NCBI GenBank assembly: GCA_964651705.1
Contig: CAZYWZ010000107.1
Span: forward strand, 1 to 23,079
Direction: 5' to 3'
DNA length: 23,079 nt
DNA from: JADLBR01 sp964651705
Lineage (GTDB): Bacteria; Verrucomicrobiota; Verrucomicrobiia; JADLBR01
Position numbers and translations under genes: made by a program. Shown piece after piece: positions 12,363 through 21,434 of this stretch. Position 1 is the first letter of the stretch; every line of letters starts with the position of its first letter. The notes beneath the pieces are model-generated. The model made no database searches. It was given only the letters and a program-made list of their open reading frames with translations, and was not told where the DNA came from.

Positions 12363-15300
12363 ATGTGGGGCGGACTGGCGGTAGGGCCATGGGGACGGGT
12401 GCTCTGTGCGGTCGTCTTTGCCGCGGGTTTGATGTTCGGGCCCGTCGGGCGGCTGGGGGCCTCCGGCTGCGGGTCGGGTGGATGCGGCGACGGTGTTGAT
12501 GTGACGGTGCGCGCGACGTTTTCCGTCGATGGTGACTTCGACGATGAACATGTTACAGGGGCCTACCTCAAAATCAGCGGGGCGGAGGGATGCCAGTTGA
12601 CCGTGGAGGAAAGCCATCGCTGGGACGAGTTGATGGGCGCCTACTGGCACACCGATCTGTCGGAGACGTGCCGGGTGAGGCAAGAGCCCTGCGCGGATGT
12701 CGTGAGAACATTCACGGTGGCCGGCGACCCAGGTTCGGGTCAGGAGGCGTCTGGATTAGCATTCTGGATGACCGTCCCAGAGTGTTTTGCGCTGATCGTC
12801 AATCGGACGGTGCCACCCACCGGCGAGGGGCCAGATCACGCGTGGTACTATACGAACTATTGGGGTTCGGTCCCAGGCGATCTCTTCGACCCCGGGCCCA
12901 GTACGGTATCAATTCAGGTCGTCCCAAAGGGCTTCATCGAAGGCGGTAGGAACTGGAGGCGGGAGTGCGACAAGTTGAGGGCGTCCGGGGGATCGGGCTC
13001 TGGCCCCGGCGGCGGCGGTGGAGCCACATCGGGCACGAGCGCGCCCGCGTTCTCCAGCGAGGAGGCTGGCACCGTGGGTGGCTTCCGCGATTCGATCCCC
13101 CTGGGCAGCCTGTCCAACGGGCAGACCGCAGGGCTGATCGAGTGGTCTGTCGACGACCTCGGCGATCCGGACACCTTTACCCCCGCCATCCTGAGGGCCG
13201 CCCCGTGGACCAACGTCGTGATTGTGGGGGACAACGACGTGGTCAGCCAAGTCTTCCACCCGGAGGCCGGGTTGGCGAACGTCACGAACGTCGCGGGCGC
13301 CTCCTTCGACGTTGAGTTCTATCCGACCAACCAGGTGACCGGCGGGTCGCCCTACGTGCCCTCGGGCTCGCCCTCGGTGGTCTGGCACTTCGGGCGGGAA
13401 GTGGATGGTTCGGCGACAAACCTCTGGATCAGCCGCGCCGAGGGCGCGGCGCTCGACGTGAGCCGGGTGTCGGCGACCGGCGGCGGGTGGGTGATCGAGA
13501 GCCTGGGCACCAACGCGACGAGCGGGGGTTTCCTGCGCATGGAGACCCGGACCTCGGAGACCCAGATCAACGGCTCGGTTACCGACACGGTGGAGACCGT
13601 CTTCGTGGAGGACCTGCGGACCAGCCCGGCCTCCACCAACTCCCACGTGGTGCGCACCTACCGGGATTTCGCGTGGGGCAGGGAGCTGTTGACCGAGGAG
13701 CGGTTCCTGGCGGGGGGGTCGGCGAGCGAGGTGACCTCCTACGCCTACGACGCCAACACGGAGAAGCTGCTCTCGGTCCAGTACCCGGACGGCCGGTGGA
13801 CCAAGCACGTCTACGGCGGCTCGGGCCAGGCGACCACCAACGAGACCTGGGAGCCCTGGCTGGACCTGCCGCTGGCGCAGGCCAACGCCTCCAACTGCCG
13901 GAGGACCATCACCTCGTGCGACGGGAGCGGCAGGGTCGCGAGGCGCGAGGTCCTCGTGGAGGGACAGACCGTCGAATTGACCGTTTACCCGACGCCTGGG
14001 CTGTCGGGTGAGGTGGAGACACAAGAGGAACACCGGTACACCTCCAGCGGCGCCTCTCTGGTGACGACCACCAAGAAGTACGCCACCGGCGGCTTCGGCG
14101 GCCGGCTCCTGTCGGTGACGCACCCCGACGGCCGGATGGAGAGCCACGCCTACGAGACGAACGAGACAGGGGTGGTGGTAGCCGAGATCGTCACCAACGG
14201 CACGACGGCCTCGCCGTCGGGCGTCGCGAACCTGACCACCCTCGACCGCAGCGAATTCGCGACCGACGGGCGCCTGCTACTGCGGGAGACCTACGCGCTC
14301 TCGTCGTCGGGGTTCGACACCGCCACCCCGATCGAGACCGAGGAGCACCTGTACGATTCCGAGGGGGTCGAGACCAACGTCTTCCGCAACGGCCGGTCGG
14401 TCTTCGCGCCCGAGAGCTGGGTGGCGGGCCGGCTGCTGTCGGTCACCGACGAAATGGGCATCACCACGACCTACGGGTACGATGACTTCGGGAGGCGGTA
14501 CATGGAGACCCGCGGCGGGGTCACGACCACCAACGCGTACGACCTGGAGGGCCGCGTGGTCGCCACGGTCCGGTACGGCGGCGGCCTGGCGCTGGCATCG
14601 ACCCGCGGCTACGACGCCTCCGGGGAGGTGGCCTGGGAGATCGACGAGCGGGGGCTGACGACGGGATACGCGCGCGGCACCTCCCAGGGCGGCGGCCGGA
14701 TCGAGACGGTCACCCTGCCCTCGGGCGGGACCCGCGTGACGGAGTATTTCCGGGACGGGCAGGTCAAGAGCGTGTCGGGCGCCGGCGTCGTGGCGGAGCA
14801 GCATGCCTATGAGGTCACTTCCGGCGGCCTCCGCGTCGAGACGGTCACCACCGGGCCGGGGACGTCGCGCTACAGGACCACGGTGAGCGACTGGGCCGGG
14901 CGCGTTGTGCAGGAGAAGCGCCCCGGATGGGGCGGGGAGCTGACGACCACCTATGGCTACGAGTCCAGCACCGGGAGGCTGATCACGCGCCAGGATCCGG
15001 GTCTGGCGACCCGGCACTTCCTCTATGACGACGCCGGGCAACCCGCCGGCGAGGGGCTGGACCTGGACGGCGGCGGGCTGGATCTGGACGGCACCGACCG
15101 GATCACCGAGACGCCCCAGACCTACCAGAAGATCGGGGACGACTGGTACCGCGTGACGGCGGCCATCGGTTACCTGACTGACGACGACGGCACCCCCACG
15201 ACCCTCTCCGAGACGCGCGAGCAGCTCGGCGACATGGGGCCCACCACCCTCTCCCACACGGTCCGGCTAGACGCCTTCGGGGCGGCCACCGACACGACCG

Positions 15301-18212
15301 TCACCTTCAACCCGGCCACGGGCGAGGTGACCACCACGGTCGACTCGCCCGACTCGGACCTAGATGCCGTGACCGTCAGCCTCGGCGGGCGGGTGCTGTC
15401 GCAGACCACCCACACCGTCTCCGAGCCGGTGGAATACGGCTACGATGGCCTCGGGCGCCTCCAGACGGTGACCGACGCGCGGGACGAGACAACGACGTAC
15501 ACCTACTATTCCTCCAGCGGCCAGCTCTACACCGTCACCGACCCGACCGACCGGACCACCACCTACAGCTATCACGGGGACGGGCAGGCGGGCGCCGGGC
15601 AGGTCGACACCGTAACCAATCCGGATTCGACGACGCGCGAGTACGCCTACGACCTCATGGGGCGGGTTACCGAAGAATCGGGGACCGGCACGTACCGGGT
15701 CGCCTACGACTATGACGACTACGGCCAGATGTACCGGATGGGGACCTACCGGGACGCCGGAGGTTCCCCCGACTACACGGTCTGGGACTACCACGCGGCC
15801 ACGGGCCTGCTGTCGGCCAAGCGCTACGCGGACAGCAGCGCGACCTCATTCACGTACAACGACCTCGGGCAAGTCGCGGTCAGGACCTGGGCCAGGGGCG
15901 TCACGGCGACCTACGGGTACAACGCCGCCGGGGACCTGACCTCCATCGACTATTCCGACTCGACGCCGGACGTGACCTACACCCCCGACCGCGCCGGGCG
16001 GCGGGTGGGGATCGGGGACGCGGCCGGAACCCACGCGCTCTCCTACCTTGCCGACGGCACCCTTTCGGGCGACAGCGTGTCGGGGACCGGCCCGCTGGCC
16101 GGGATGTCGGTCTCCGGGACCTTCGTGGGCGGGCGGAGGACCGAGCTGGCGGCGCTCAACGGCGCGGCCACCCTGGCCTGGACCGGCTACGGCCACGACA
16201 GCCGGGGGCGGCTCCAGTACGTCTTTGCCGACAGCACGTCGGACCGCGCCGATCTGGCGTATCAGAACAATGGCGACAGGCCCCAGCAGGTGGCATATTA
16301 CGCGGGCGGCCAACAGAAGATGACCCGGACCTACAGCCACGACGATGCCGGGCGGGTGACAGGCGTCCAGAACGGGAGCCTGAGCGGCCACGCCTATGGG
16401 CTGGACGCGGGCGGGCGCAGGATCTCGGCCTCCCGCCAGGACGGCTCCTCCTGGGCCTACGGGTACAACGCGCGGGGCGAGGTGGTGGCCGGGACCAATT
16501 TCCTATCCGGCGGCGGGGCCATGCCCGGCGGGATCTTCGGCTACGGGTTCGACGACATCGGCAACCGGACCGCCGCGGTGCGGGGCGGGGACCCCTCGGG
16601 CGGCGGCACGGTGGCCGAGACCTACGGGGCAGCCAACGAGCTGAACCAGATAGAGACGCGCCAGAACTCCGGGGCCTCCTGGGTGGTCGGGGAGGCGCTT
16701 GCCGGTGCCGCGGTGAAGGTGAACGGACAGGCCGCCGGGCGGGTCGGGAGCCTCTTCTGGAAGCGGGTGGACTCGGCCAACGGGTCCGGGCCCGTCGTCC
16801 AGGGGGTCGAGACGGCCGCGAGGCTGGCCGGAGGCGGCGGGGACGGCAAGACGCTGGTGGCCCGCGACACCGGGACCCTCCGGGTCCCGCGGGCGACCGA
16901 GGCGATCGGATATGACCCCGACGGCAACATGGTCACCAACGGCCTCTGGACCCTCGAGTGGGACGCGGAGAACCGGCTGCGCGCGATCCAGAGCCGGGAG
17001 GAGATCCCGACGGAGCACAGGCTCCGGCTGGAGTTCGACTACGACGCCCAGTGGCGCAGGATCGCCAAGCGGGTGTACGCATGGGAGGGGAGCGGCTACG
17101 CCTCGACGCCGCAGACCAGCATCCGATTCCTGTATGACGGTTGGAATCTGGTGGCCGAGGTCGACGGCTCCGGCACCGCGATCCGCACCTACCACTGGGG
17201 CCTCGATCTCTCAGGCACGATGGGGGGGGCCGGCGGGGTCGGGGGCCTCCTGTTCACCCGGCACCACGGCGCGGGCGGGCCCAAGACCTACTACGCGCTC
17301 TACGACGGCAACGGGAACGTCACCGGCCTCGCGGACCCCGCCACAGGCGCGGCCGCCGCGCGCTACGAGTATGGGCCCTTCGGCGAGCCGATGCGGGCCA
17401 CGGGGCCGGTCGCCGCGACGAACCCGGTTGGGTTTTCCACGAAGTACACCGACGAGGAAACCGGACTCGTCTATTACGGGTACCGGTACTATAACCCGGT
17501 CGTGGGGAGGTGGCTGAGTAGAGATCCAGCCGGGCACTGCGATGTGGCCGCCCTGCATGGTTTCGCGCGAAACGACGCGATTACGAAAATCGACGCCCTC
17601 GGTAATACGGTGCAGGCTTATGATGGAACCCACACGCCAGCGCCAGAAACGTTAAAGGAGATCACAAAAGTCACTGTGCTCGGAGGACTTAAGGCATCCT
17701 TTAAGGTCGATTTTGGTCAGATCGAGAACTATTGGTGTGGTACGTGGCCGTTCTGTTGGAAGAAGGTCATACCTAAAGGCACACCCACTATCATAAAGTT
17801 TTGGTATGCCGTCAACGATTTGCCATCACGTCCTGTATGTACTAAGGAATATCGTTGGAATCATGAAATGAAGCACTTGGCCGACTTTAGGGAAAGATGG
17901 AACATGATGGCGGACGAAGTGAACAAATGGGAGGGGGCATATTGTAAAAGTGGGTGTGCTGACTTAGCCCGTGATGTGATGATTAAGGCGCATAGTCTGA
18001 GATACAGTGAGTATTTAATGTTTTCGTATTTGCGGGATGCTGTGGATTATCCGGCGTGCGGGGCCGTCGACTTCGCTAAGAGTCAGAAATCTAAGTATGA
18101 TAGCGAAGTTCATGAAGTGAATAGAAGGAGGAAAGAATATGAGGAGGCTCTTAAGGGACTGGAGGAGAAGACTAAGAATAAGCAATGTGACGTTATTTAT
18201 ATGAAGAAATAG
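12363..18212 (+). CDS. Secreted RHS/YD-repeat polymorphic toxin with C-terminal HExxH domain
   Basis: This is about 1949 aa. A signal peptide (VLCAVVFAAGLMFGPVGRLGASG) is followed by an unrecognised Cys-containing domain (about 35-205), a Gly/Ser-rich linker (about 207-225) and an entry segment (FRDSIPLGSLSNGQTAGLIEW). Many YD repeats extend from about 457 to 1640 (examples TSYAYDANTEKL, TTYGYDDFGRR, VEYGYDGLGRL), building the RHS cocoon. The RHS core is YYALYDGNGNVTGLADPATG (about 1643), GLVYYGYRYYNPVVGRWLSR and DPAG (to about 1721). The C-terminal domain (about 1748-1949) is encoded by AT-richer DNA and contains WNHEMKHLADF: H1834-E-M-K-H1838 is a zincin HExxH. It ends in a charged helix (EEALKGLEEKTKNK). 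By analogy with polymorphic toxins the tip is a predicted metallopeptidase toxin. There is no PAAR domain, so export is probably Sec-dependent. The usual 'DPLG' after the core is DALG. Confidence 0.88.
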   Translation: MWGGLAVGPWGRVLCAVVFAAGLMFGPVGRLGASGCGSGGCGDGVDVTVRATFSVDGDFDDEHVTGAYLKISGAEGCQLTVEESHRWDELMGAYWHTDLSETCRVRQEPCADVVRTFTVAGDPGSGQEASGLAFWMTVPECFALIVNRTVPPTGEGPDHAWYYTNYWGSVPGDLFDPGPSTVSIQVVPKGFIEGGRNWRRECDKLRASGGSGSGPGGGGGATSGTSAPAFSSEEAGTVGGFRDSIPLGSLSNGQTAGLIEWSVDDLGDPDTFTPAILRAAPWTNVVIVGDNDVVSQVFHPEAGLANVTNVAGASFDVEFYPTNQVTGGSPYVPSGSPSVVWHFGREVDGSATNLWISRAEGAALDVSRVSATGGGWVIESLGTNATSGGFLRMETRTSETQINGSVTDTVETVFVEDLRTSPASTNSHVVRTYRDFAWGRELLTEERFLAGGSASEVTSYAYDANTEKLLSVQYPDGRWTKHVYGGSGQATTNETWEPWLDLPLAQANASNCRRTITSCDGSGRVARREVLVEGQTVELTVYPTPGLSGEVETQEEHRYTSSGASLVTTTKKYATGGFGGRLLSVTHPDGRMESHAYETNETGVVVAEIVTNGTTASPSGVANLTTLDRSEFATDGRLLLRETYALSSSGFDTATPIETEEHLYDSEGVETNVFRNGRSVFAPESWVAGRLLSVTDEMGITTTYGYDDFGRRYMETRGGVTTTNAYDLEGRVVATVRYGGGLALASTRGYDASGEVAWEIDERGLTTGYARGTSQGGGRIETVTLPSGGTRVTEYFRDGQVKSVSGAGVVAEQHAYEVTSGGLRVETVTTGPGTSRYRTTVSDWAGRVVQEKRPGWGGELTTTYGYESSTGRLITRQDPGLATRHFLYDDAGQPAGEGLDLDGGGLDLDGTDRITETPQTYQKIGDDWYRVTAAIGYLTDDDGTPTTLSETREQLGDMGPTTLSHTVRLDAFGAATDTTVTFNPATGEVTTTVDSPDSDLDAVTVSLGGRVLSQTTHTVSEPVEYGYDGLGRLQTVTDARDETTTYTYYSSSGQLYTVTDPTDRTTTYSYHGDGQAGAGQVDTVTNPDSTTREYAYDLMGRVTEESGTGTYRVAYDYDDYGQMYRMGTYRDAGGSPDYTVWDYHAATGLLSAKRYADSSATSFTYNDLGQVAVRTWARGVTATYGYNAAGDLTSIDYSDSTPDVTYTPDRAGRRVGIGDAAGTHALSYLADGTLSGDSVSGTGPLAGMSVSGTFVGGRRTELAALNGAATLAWTGYGHDSRGRLQYVFADSTSDRADLAYQNNGDRPQQVAYYAGGQQKMTRTYSHDDAGRVTGVQNGSLSGHAYGLDAGGRRISASRQDGSSWAYGYNARGEVVAGTNFLSGGGAMPGGIFGYGFDDIGNRTAAVRGGDPSGGGTVAETYGAANELNQIETRQNSGASWVVGEALAGAAVKVNGQAAGRVGSLFWKRVDSANGSGPVVQGVETAARLAGGGGDGKTLVARDTGTLRVPRATEAIGYDPDGNMVTNGLWTLEWDAENRLRAIQSREEIPTEHRLRLEFDYDAQWRRIAKRVYAWEGSGYASTPQTSIRFLYDGWNLVAEVDGSGTAIRTYHWGLDLSGTMGGAGGVGGLLFTRHHGAGGPKTYYALYDGNGNVTGLADPATGAAAARYEYGPFGEPMRATGPVAATNPVGFSTKYTDEETGLVYYGYRYYNPVVGRWLSRDPAGHCDVAALHGFARNDAITKIDALGNTVQAYDGTHTPAPETLKEITKVTVLGGLKASFKVDFGQIENYWCGTWPFCWKKVIPKGTPTIIKFWYAVNDLPSRPVCTKEYRWNHEMKHLADFRERWNMMADEVNKWEGAYCKSGCADLARDVMIKAHSLRYSEYLMFSYLRDAVDYPACGAVDFAKSQKSKYDSEVHEVNRRRKEYEEALKGLEEKTKNKQCDVIYMKK

Positions 18213-18600
18213 AGATCCGATATTTTGAGGTTTCGTATGGGTGGATTCCGATTTTTAGTATTGCTTTGTGTGACAATTGCCTTATGTGGCTGTAGTCGTG
18301 CGAGGAGGGTGCATACAGCGGTCTGTGTGGACGAAAAGGGCTATATATATAAGATTTATTCTTATTACTGTGTGGTGGGAACAAACGTGGTGTTAGATGG
18401 AGATTTTGTGCAATGGAAACGCATGGGTGTTATGGACGGAAGGGTGTTTCGTGGGGAAATGGAGTATCGCCGATATGAGGATGGTCGTTTGATCTCCGGT
18501 TATAGCGGTGCTTCGACTGGTGATTGGACAACGTTCGGCGGAGAGACGTGGACCCCAAAGGACCGTGGTGACATTTGTATTTGGGATCTGGAGCGGTGAG
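17575..18600 (+). other. AT-rich toxin-tip/lipoprotein cassette
   Basis: From just after the RHS core to the end of the lipoprotein gene, base composition falls visibly: A/T-ending codons, TTT/AAA runs and AT-rich stretches such as GGCTATATATATAAG near 18340 replace the GC-ending codons used on both sides. The break coincides with the boundary between the conserved RHS core and the variable C-terminal domain. This is the pattern expected when polymorphic-toxin tips and their immunity genes are exchanged as a unit. Confidence 0.75.
18237..18599 (+). CDS. Predicted immunity lipoprotein for the RHS toxin tip
   Basis: This 120-aa protein lies 24 nt after the RHS stop. MGGFRFLVLLCVTIALCGCS is a lipoprotein signal with lipobox L16-C17-G18-C19. 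The mature part (AVCVDEKGYIYKIYSYYCVV, FVQWKRMGVMDGRVFRGEME, GDWTTFGGETWTP) is predicted mostly beta, and I recognise no family. TGAGG 6 nt before the ATG supports 18237; a TTG at 18225 in the same frame is less likely. It shares the AT-rich composition of the toxin tip, so both were probably acquired together. By position it is the likely immunity protein, and as a lipoprotein it would protect outside the cytoplasmic membrane, suggesting that the toxin attacks envelope proteins. Confidence 0.72.
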   Translation: MGGFRFLVLLCVTIALCGCSRARRVHTAVCVDEKGYIYKIYSYYCVVGTNVVLDGDFVQWKRMGVMDGRVFRGEMEYRRYEDGRLISGYSGASTGDWTTFGGETWTPKDRGDICIWDLER

Positions 18601-18670
18601 GTTGTGAAGAGTGGTCATGACTTTTTGTCGTTGCGCGCGTCGAAGCCGTCACCCCGAGTTGTGGGTGGTG

Positions 18671-18722
18671 CATTGCTCTGTTGGGCTCGGGGCGTGACAG
18701 AGCATTGTTGTTGTGGTTTGAC
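18671..18722 (+). terminator. Probable rho-independent terminator after the toxin/immunity unit
   Basis: TGCTCTGT (18674-18681) pairs with ACAGAGCA (18697-18704) across a 15-nt loop, and CA/TG extends the stem past one T-T mismatch. The 3' side runs into TTGTTGTTGTGGTTTG, which is T-rich but interrupted by G. It lies between the lipoprotein gene and the next gene, where the large surface-protein unit should end. The remaining sequence from 18600 to 18746 shows no other feature. Confidence 0.5.
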
Positions 18723-18746
18723 GGGGGTGTCGGCGCGGGCAGCATA

Positions 18747-21407
18747 ATGAGCATTGGAAGGAATGGCGCGCTCGGGATTCTTGGGATCTGGACGTTATTG
18801 GGGTGCTGGCGCGTCGGGTGCCTCGGCGCGGATGCTTGGGTCGAGTCGGACTTTGGGGGCGACGCCTCTCCGCCCGCCGGCTGGCGCGAGGAGGCCCGCG
18901 ACGGGACGATCTGGGAGGGGGACGCGGAGGCGGTGGGGTGGCGTCTCGGGCGGCAGCATGCGGGGCGGCTCATTTGGATATACGAAGGCATTCCGGCGCC
19001 TGCCGGCGAGGCGTACGTCGAGTTGCGTGCGCGAGTCCGGGGGCCGCGCGCTGGCGCGGCGGCGTTTGAACTGGTGGAAGAGGGCGCGAAGGGCCGCGCG
19101 CTGTGGCGTGTCGCCTGCGAGGGGACGGGCGATTGGGAGGAGTTGTGCTCGATCGGGAGGATCATCGGCATGGGCCAGCCGCTGGCACTGCGGATGGCGC
19201 TGACTGGGCCGGGATCGGTGGCGGTGGACCGGGTGTCGCTGCGGCGGCTGAGCCGGGAGGAGGTGGACGCGGAGTTGGCAAAGCAATATCCCGATGGCGG
19301 CCCGGCGAATTTATTCGGGCAGTCGCGGTTCCCGCTGGGGATGCCATCCGATTGGCGGCTGGCCGGCGGGTATTCGCTGGGTGACGCCGTGCAGGTGTCA
19401 TCCGATCTGACAGCTAGTGGGCCATCGGGGGGCGAGGCGCTGAAAGTCGAGGCCCCGGATGGCGTGGCGCTGCTGACGGGTACGTTCGCGCCCGTGAGAT
19501 CGCTCGTGCCCCACTCGGCGGGGTTCTCCGCCCGGGGATCGGGGAACTGGAAATGCATTTTGGAGGCCGGGGGGAGACCGGTGGACGGCGCCAGCGTTGA
19601 TGTGGATCTGGGCGACGCAGGGGAGGGCGCCGATTGGCAAACCGTGTCGGTGCCGTTCCTGCCCGGCGTGGGCGATGGGCCGTATCGGCTGCGCATCGAG
19701 GGTTCGGGCGTGCTGTGGATCGATGGCGTGCGAGCCGGGCCGGAGTCGCGTGCCAAGGAACCGCCATCGGCGTGGCCGCAGGAGGTGGCGCTGGGCCTGG
19801 CGCCCGGCGACGCGGCGGAGGCGGGCATCGGGTTCACCGACGAACGGGCCGAGGTCCGCTATGTCGCGACCTGCGCGGTGACGGGCGCGGTGCTGTGCGT
19901 CGATGCCGAGGCCCCGGGGGGCGAGAAGAGGCGGCTGTTGGATCTGGATCTCGGCAACGGGGGAGGGCGCGAGGGCGCGGTCCGGTACGACCGATTCGGG
20001 CGACAGGCGCGTGGGGTCTTCCGCGTGAGCGCCTGGATCGAGGGGCGCGGCGAGGGCGGTGCGGTGCGGCGGCTGGGGCAGGTGACGACGATGGAGATCT
20101 GCCGCGTGGACCGGCCCCAGGGCTGGGGCCGGGCGGTGCCCGGCTCGCGATTCGGCGCGATGGTGCCGCCCCTGCGGCAGTCGGTGCTGGCGGCCAAGGC
20201 GGCGGGGGTCAATTGGGTTTCGGCTCCCCCGGAGACGACGGGATGGTTCTGGGCGGAGCCAGAGCGGGGGAAGTTGGCATTCCGCGACACGGAGGTGGGG
20301 CGCTACCGCGACGGGAAACTGGAGGTGCTGGGCCTGCTGGGCTCGACCCCGCCCTGGGCCGCGTCCGGCGGCACCGATGGCGCGCAGCCGTGGATGCAGC
20401 CGGCGGACGAGGAGGCTTGGGCCCGCTACGTGGGCGAGGCGGTGGGGCATTTCCGCGGAAAGGTGCCGGCCTGGCGGGTGTGGCCCGATCCCGGCTCTGC
20501 CCGGTACTTCGCCTCGAAGGTTTCGTCGACGGGTCCCCGTGGTCGCGCCCGCTACGAGGCCGGTGGCGACGCGCCGGGCCGATACGCGGCGCTGCTGAAA
20601 GCCGCCGATGTCGCTGCCGGGAGGGTGGATCCCTCGGCCCGGCTGGGCGGCTTCGGCTCCTCGAACCGCCGCTCGGGCCCGGAGCTGATGATGGCCTCGT
20701 TCCGCCTGGGCGAGGCGGCCCCCGGCCTCGCGGGCTCGGACTGGAGCCTCAAGGTGCTGATGGGCGGCGGGCTGGAGGCCAGCGACTTCTTCTGCTACCA
20801 TCACCTTGGGGACTTCGCGCGGGGCGCGAGGGACAGGGGCGTGGCCGACCTAGACCCGGTGGCGGCCGGGCTGGCGGAGGCGCTGCGCCCGCTGCGCCGG
20901 TATCACCCGGACCGGCCCCTGCCGGTGTGGCTCTTCGACGGGTCCGATCCCTCCGCGCCCGGCAGGCCCTCCGCGGCGCTCGCCCTGAGGGCGCTGGAGA
21001 ACCGGGTCGAGAGATTCTTCCTCCGCTGGCCGACGGGTGACGCGCCCGCCGGGGCGGTCGCGGGTCGGGAGATCGCGGAGATCTCGGCGATGGCGCGTCG
21101 GCTGGAGGGCAAGCGGTTCGTGGAACGGTTCCGGCTGGCGCACGAGGTGTGGGCCGACATCTTCGAGGGCGATGGCCGGTGGGTGGCGGTCGTGGAGGCC
21201 GAGCGGCCGCGGTCCGATGGCTCGGGCTGGCGGCTGCCGTGGTTCTGGTTCGTGTCCCGGTGCGACCAACTGGGCAACCGGATGCCGTGGGGCGGGACCT
21301 GGGATGGCTCGCGGGCCTATCTGGAGATCGGCCAGATGTGGCGCAACCTGCCGGGGCTGCTGCGCAAGAGGAGCGGGAGGCTTGAGGCGGTCGGGCCGGG
21401 GCGGTAG
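18747..21407 (+). CDS. Secreted GH clan A-like TIM-barrel protein, probably catalytically altered
   Basis: This 886-aa protein has a signal-like N-terminus (GALGILGIWTLLGCWRVGCLGA). Two beta-sandwich, carbohydrate-binding-like domains fill about 30-180 and 190-335, followed by another beta region to about 465. The last 400 residues resemble GH39/GH5-type barrels: FGAMVPPL, AAKAAGVNWV, GWFWAEPERGKLAFRD, LEVLGLLGSTPPWAASG, EEAWARYVGEAVGHFRGKV, then WRVWPDPGSARYF (about 576), YAALLKAADVAAGRVDPSARLGG. Where clan A enzymes have W-N-E-P with the acid/base Glu, this protein has W-P-D-P. The expected nucleophile segment reads VWLFDGSDPS (about 727), with Asp rather than Glu. It may bind rather than cleave glycans. 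The ATG at 18747 has no strong Shine-Dalgarno; a frame extension to 18681 overlaps the terminator hairpin and is not used. Confidence 0.72.
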   Translation: MSIGRNGALGILGIWTLLGCWRVGCLGADAWVESDFGGDASPPAGWREEARDGTIWEGDAEAVGWRLGRQHAGRLIWIYEGIPAPAGEAYVELRARVRGPRAGAAAFELVEEGAKGRALWRVACEGTGDWEELCSIGRIIGMGQPLALRMALTGPGSVAVDRVSLRRLSREEVDAELAKQYPDGGPANLFGQSRFPLGMPSDWRLAGGYSLGDAVQVSSDLTASGPSGGEALKVEAPDGVALLTGTFAPVRSLVPHSAGFSARGSGNWKCILEAGGRPVDGASVDVDLGDAGEGADWQTVSVPFLPGVGDGPYRLRIEGSGVLWIDGVRAGPESRAKEPPSAWPQEVALGLAPGDAAEAGIGFTDERAEVRYVATCAVTGAVLCVDAEAPGGEKRRLLDLDLGNGGGREGAVRYDRFGRQARGVFRVSAWIEGRGEGGAVRRLGQVTTMEICRVDRPQGWGRAVPGSRFGAMVPPLRQSVLAAKAAGVNWVSAPPETTGWFWAEPERGKLAFRDTEVGRYRDGKLEVLGLLGSTPPWAASGGTDGAQPWMQPADEEAWARYVGEAVGHFRGKVPAWRVWPDPGSARYFASKVSSTGPRGRARYEAGGDAPGRYAALLKAADVAAGRVDPSARLGGFGSSNRRSGPELMMASFRLGEAAPGLAGSDWSLKVLMGGGLEASDFFCYHHLGDFARGARDRGVADLDPVAAGLAEALRPLRRYHPDRPLPVWLFDGSDPSAPGRPSAALALRALENRVERFFLRWPTGDAPAGAVAGREIAEISAMARRLEGKRFVERFRLAHEVWADIFEGDGRWVAVVEAERPRSDGSGWRLPWFWFVSRCDQLGNRMPWGGTWDGSRAYLEIGQMWRNLPGLLRKRSGRLEAVGPGR

Positions 21408-21434
21408 AACGCCGGGCAGGGAATTCGGCAGCCG

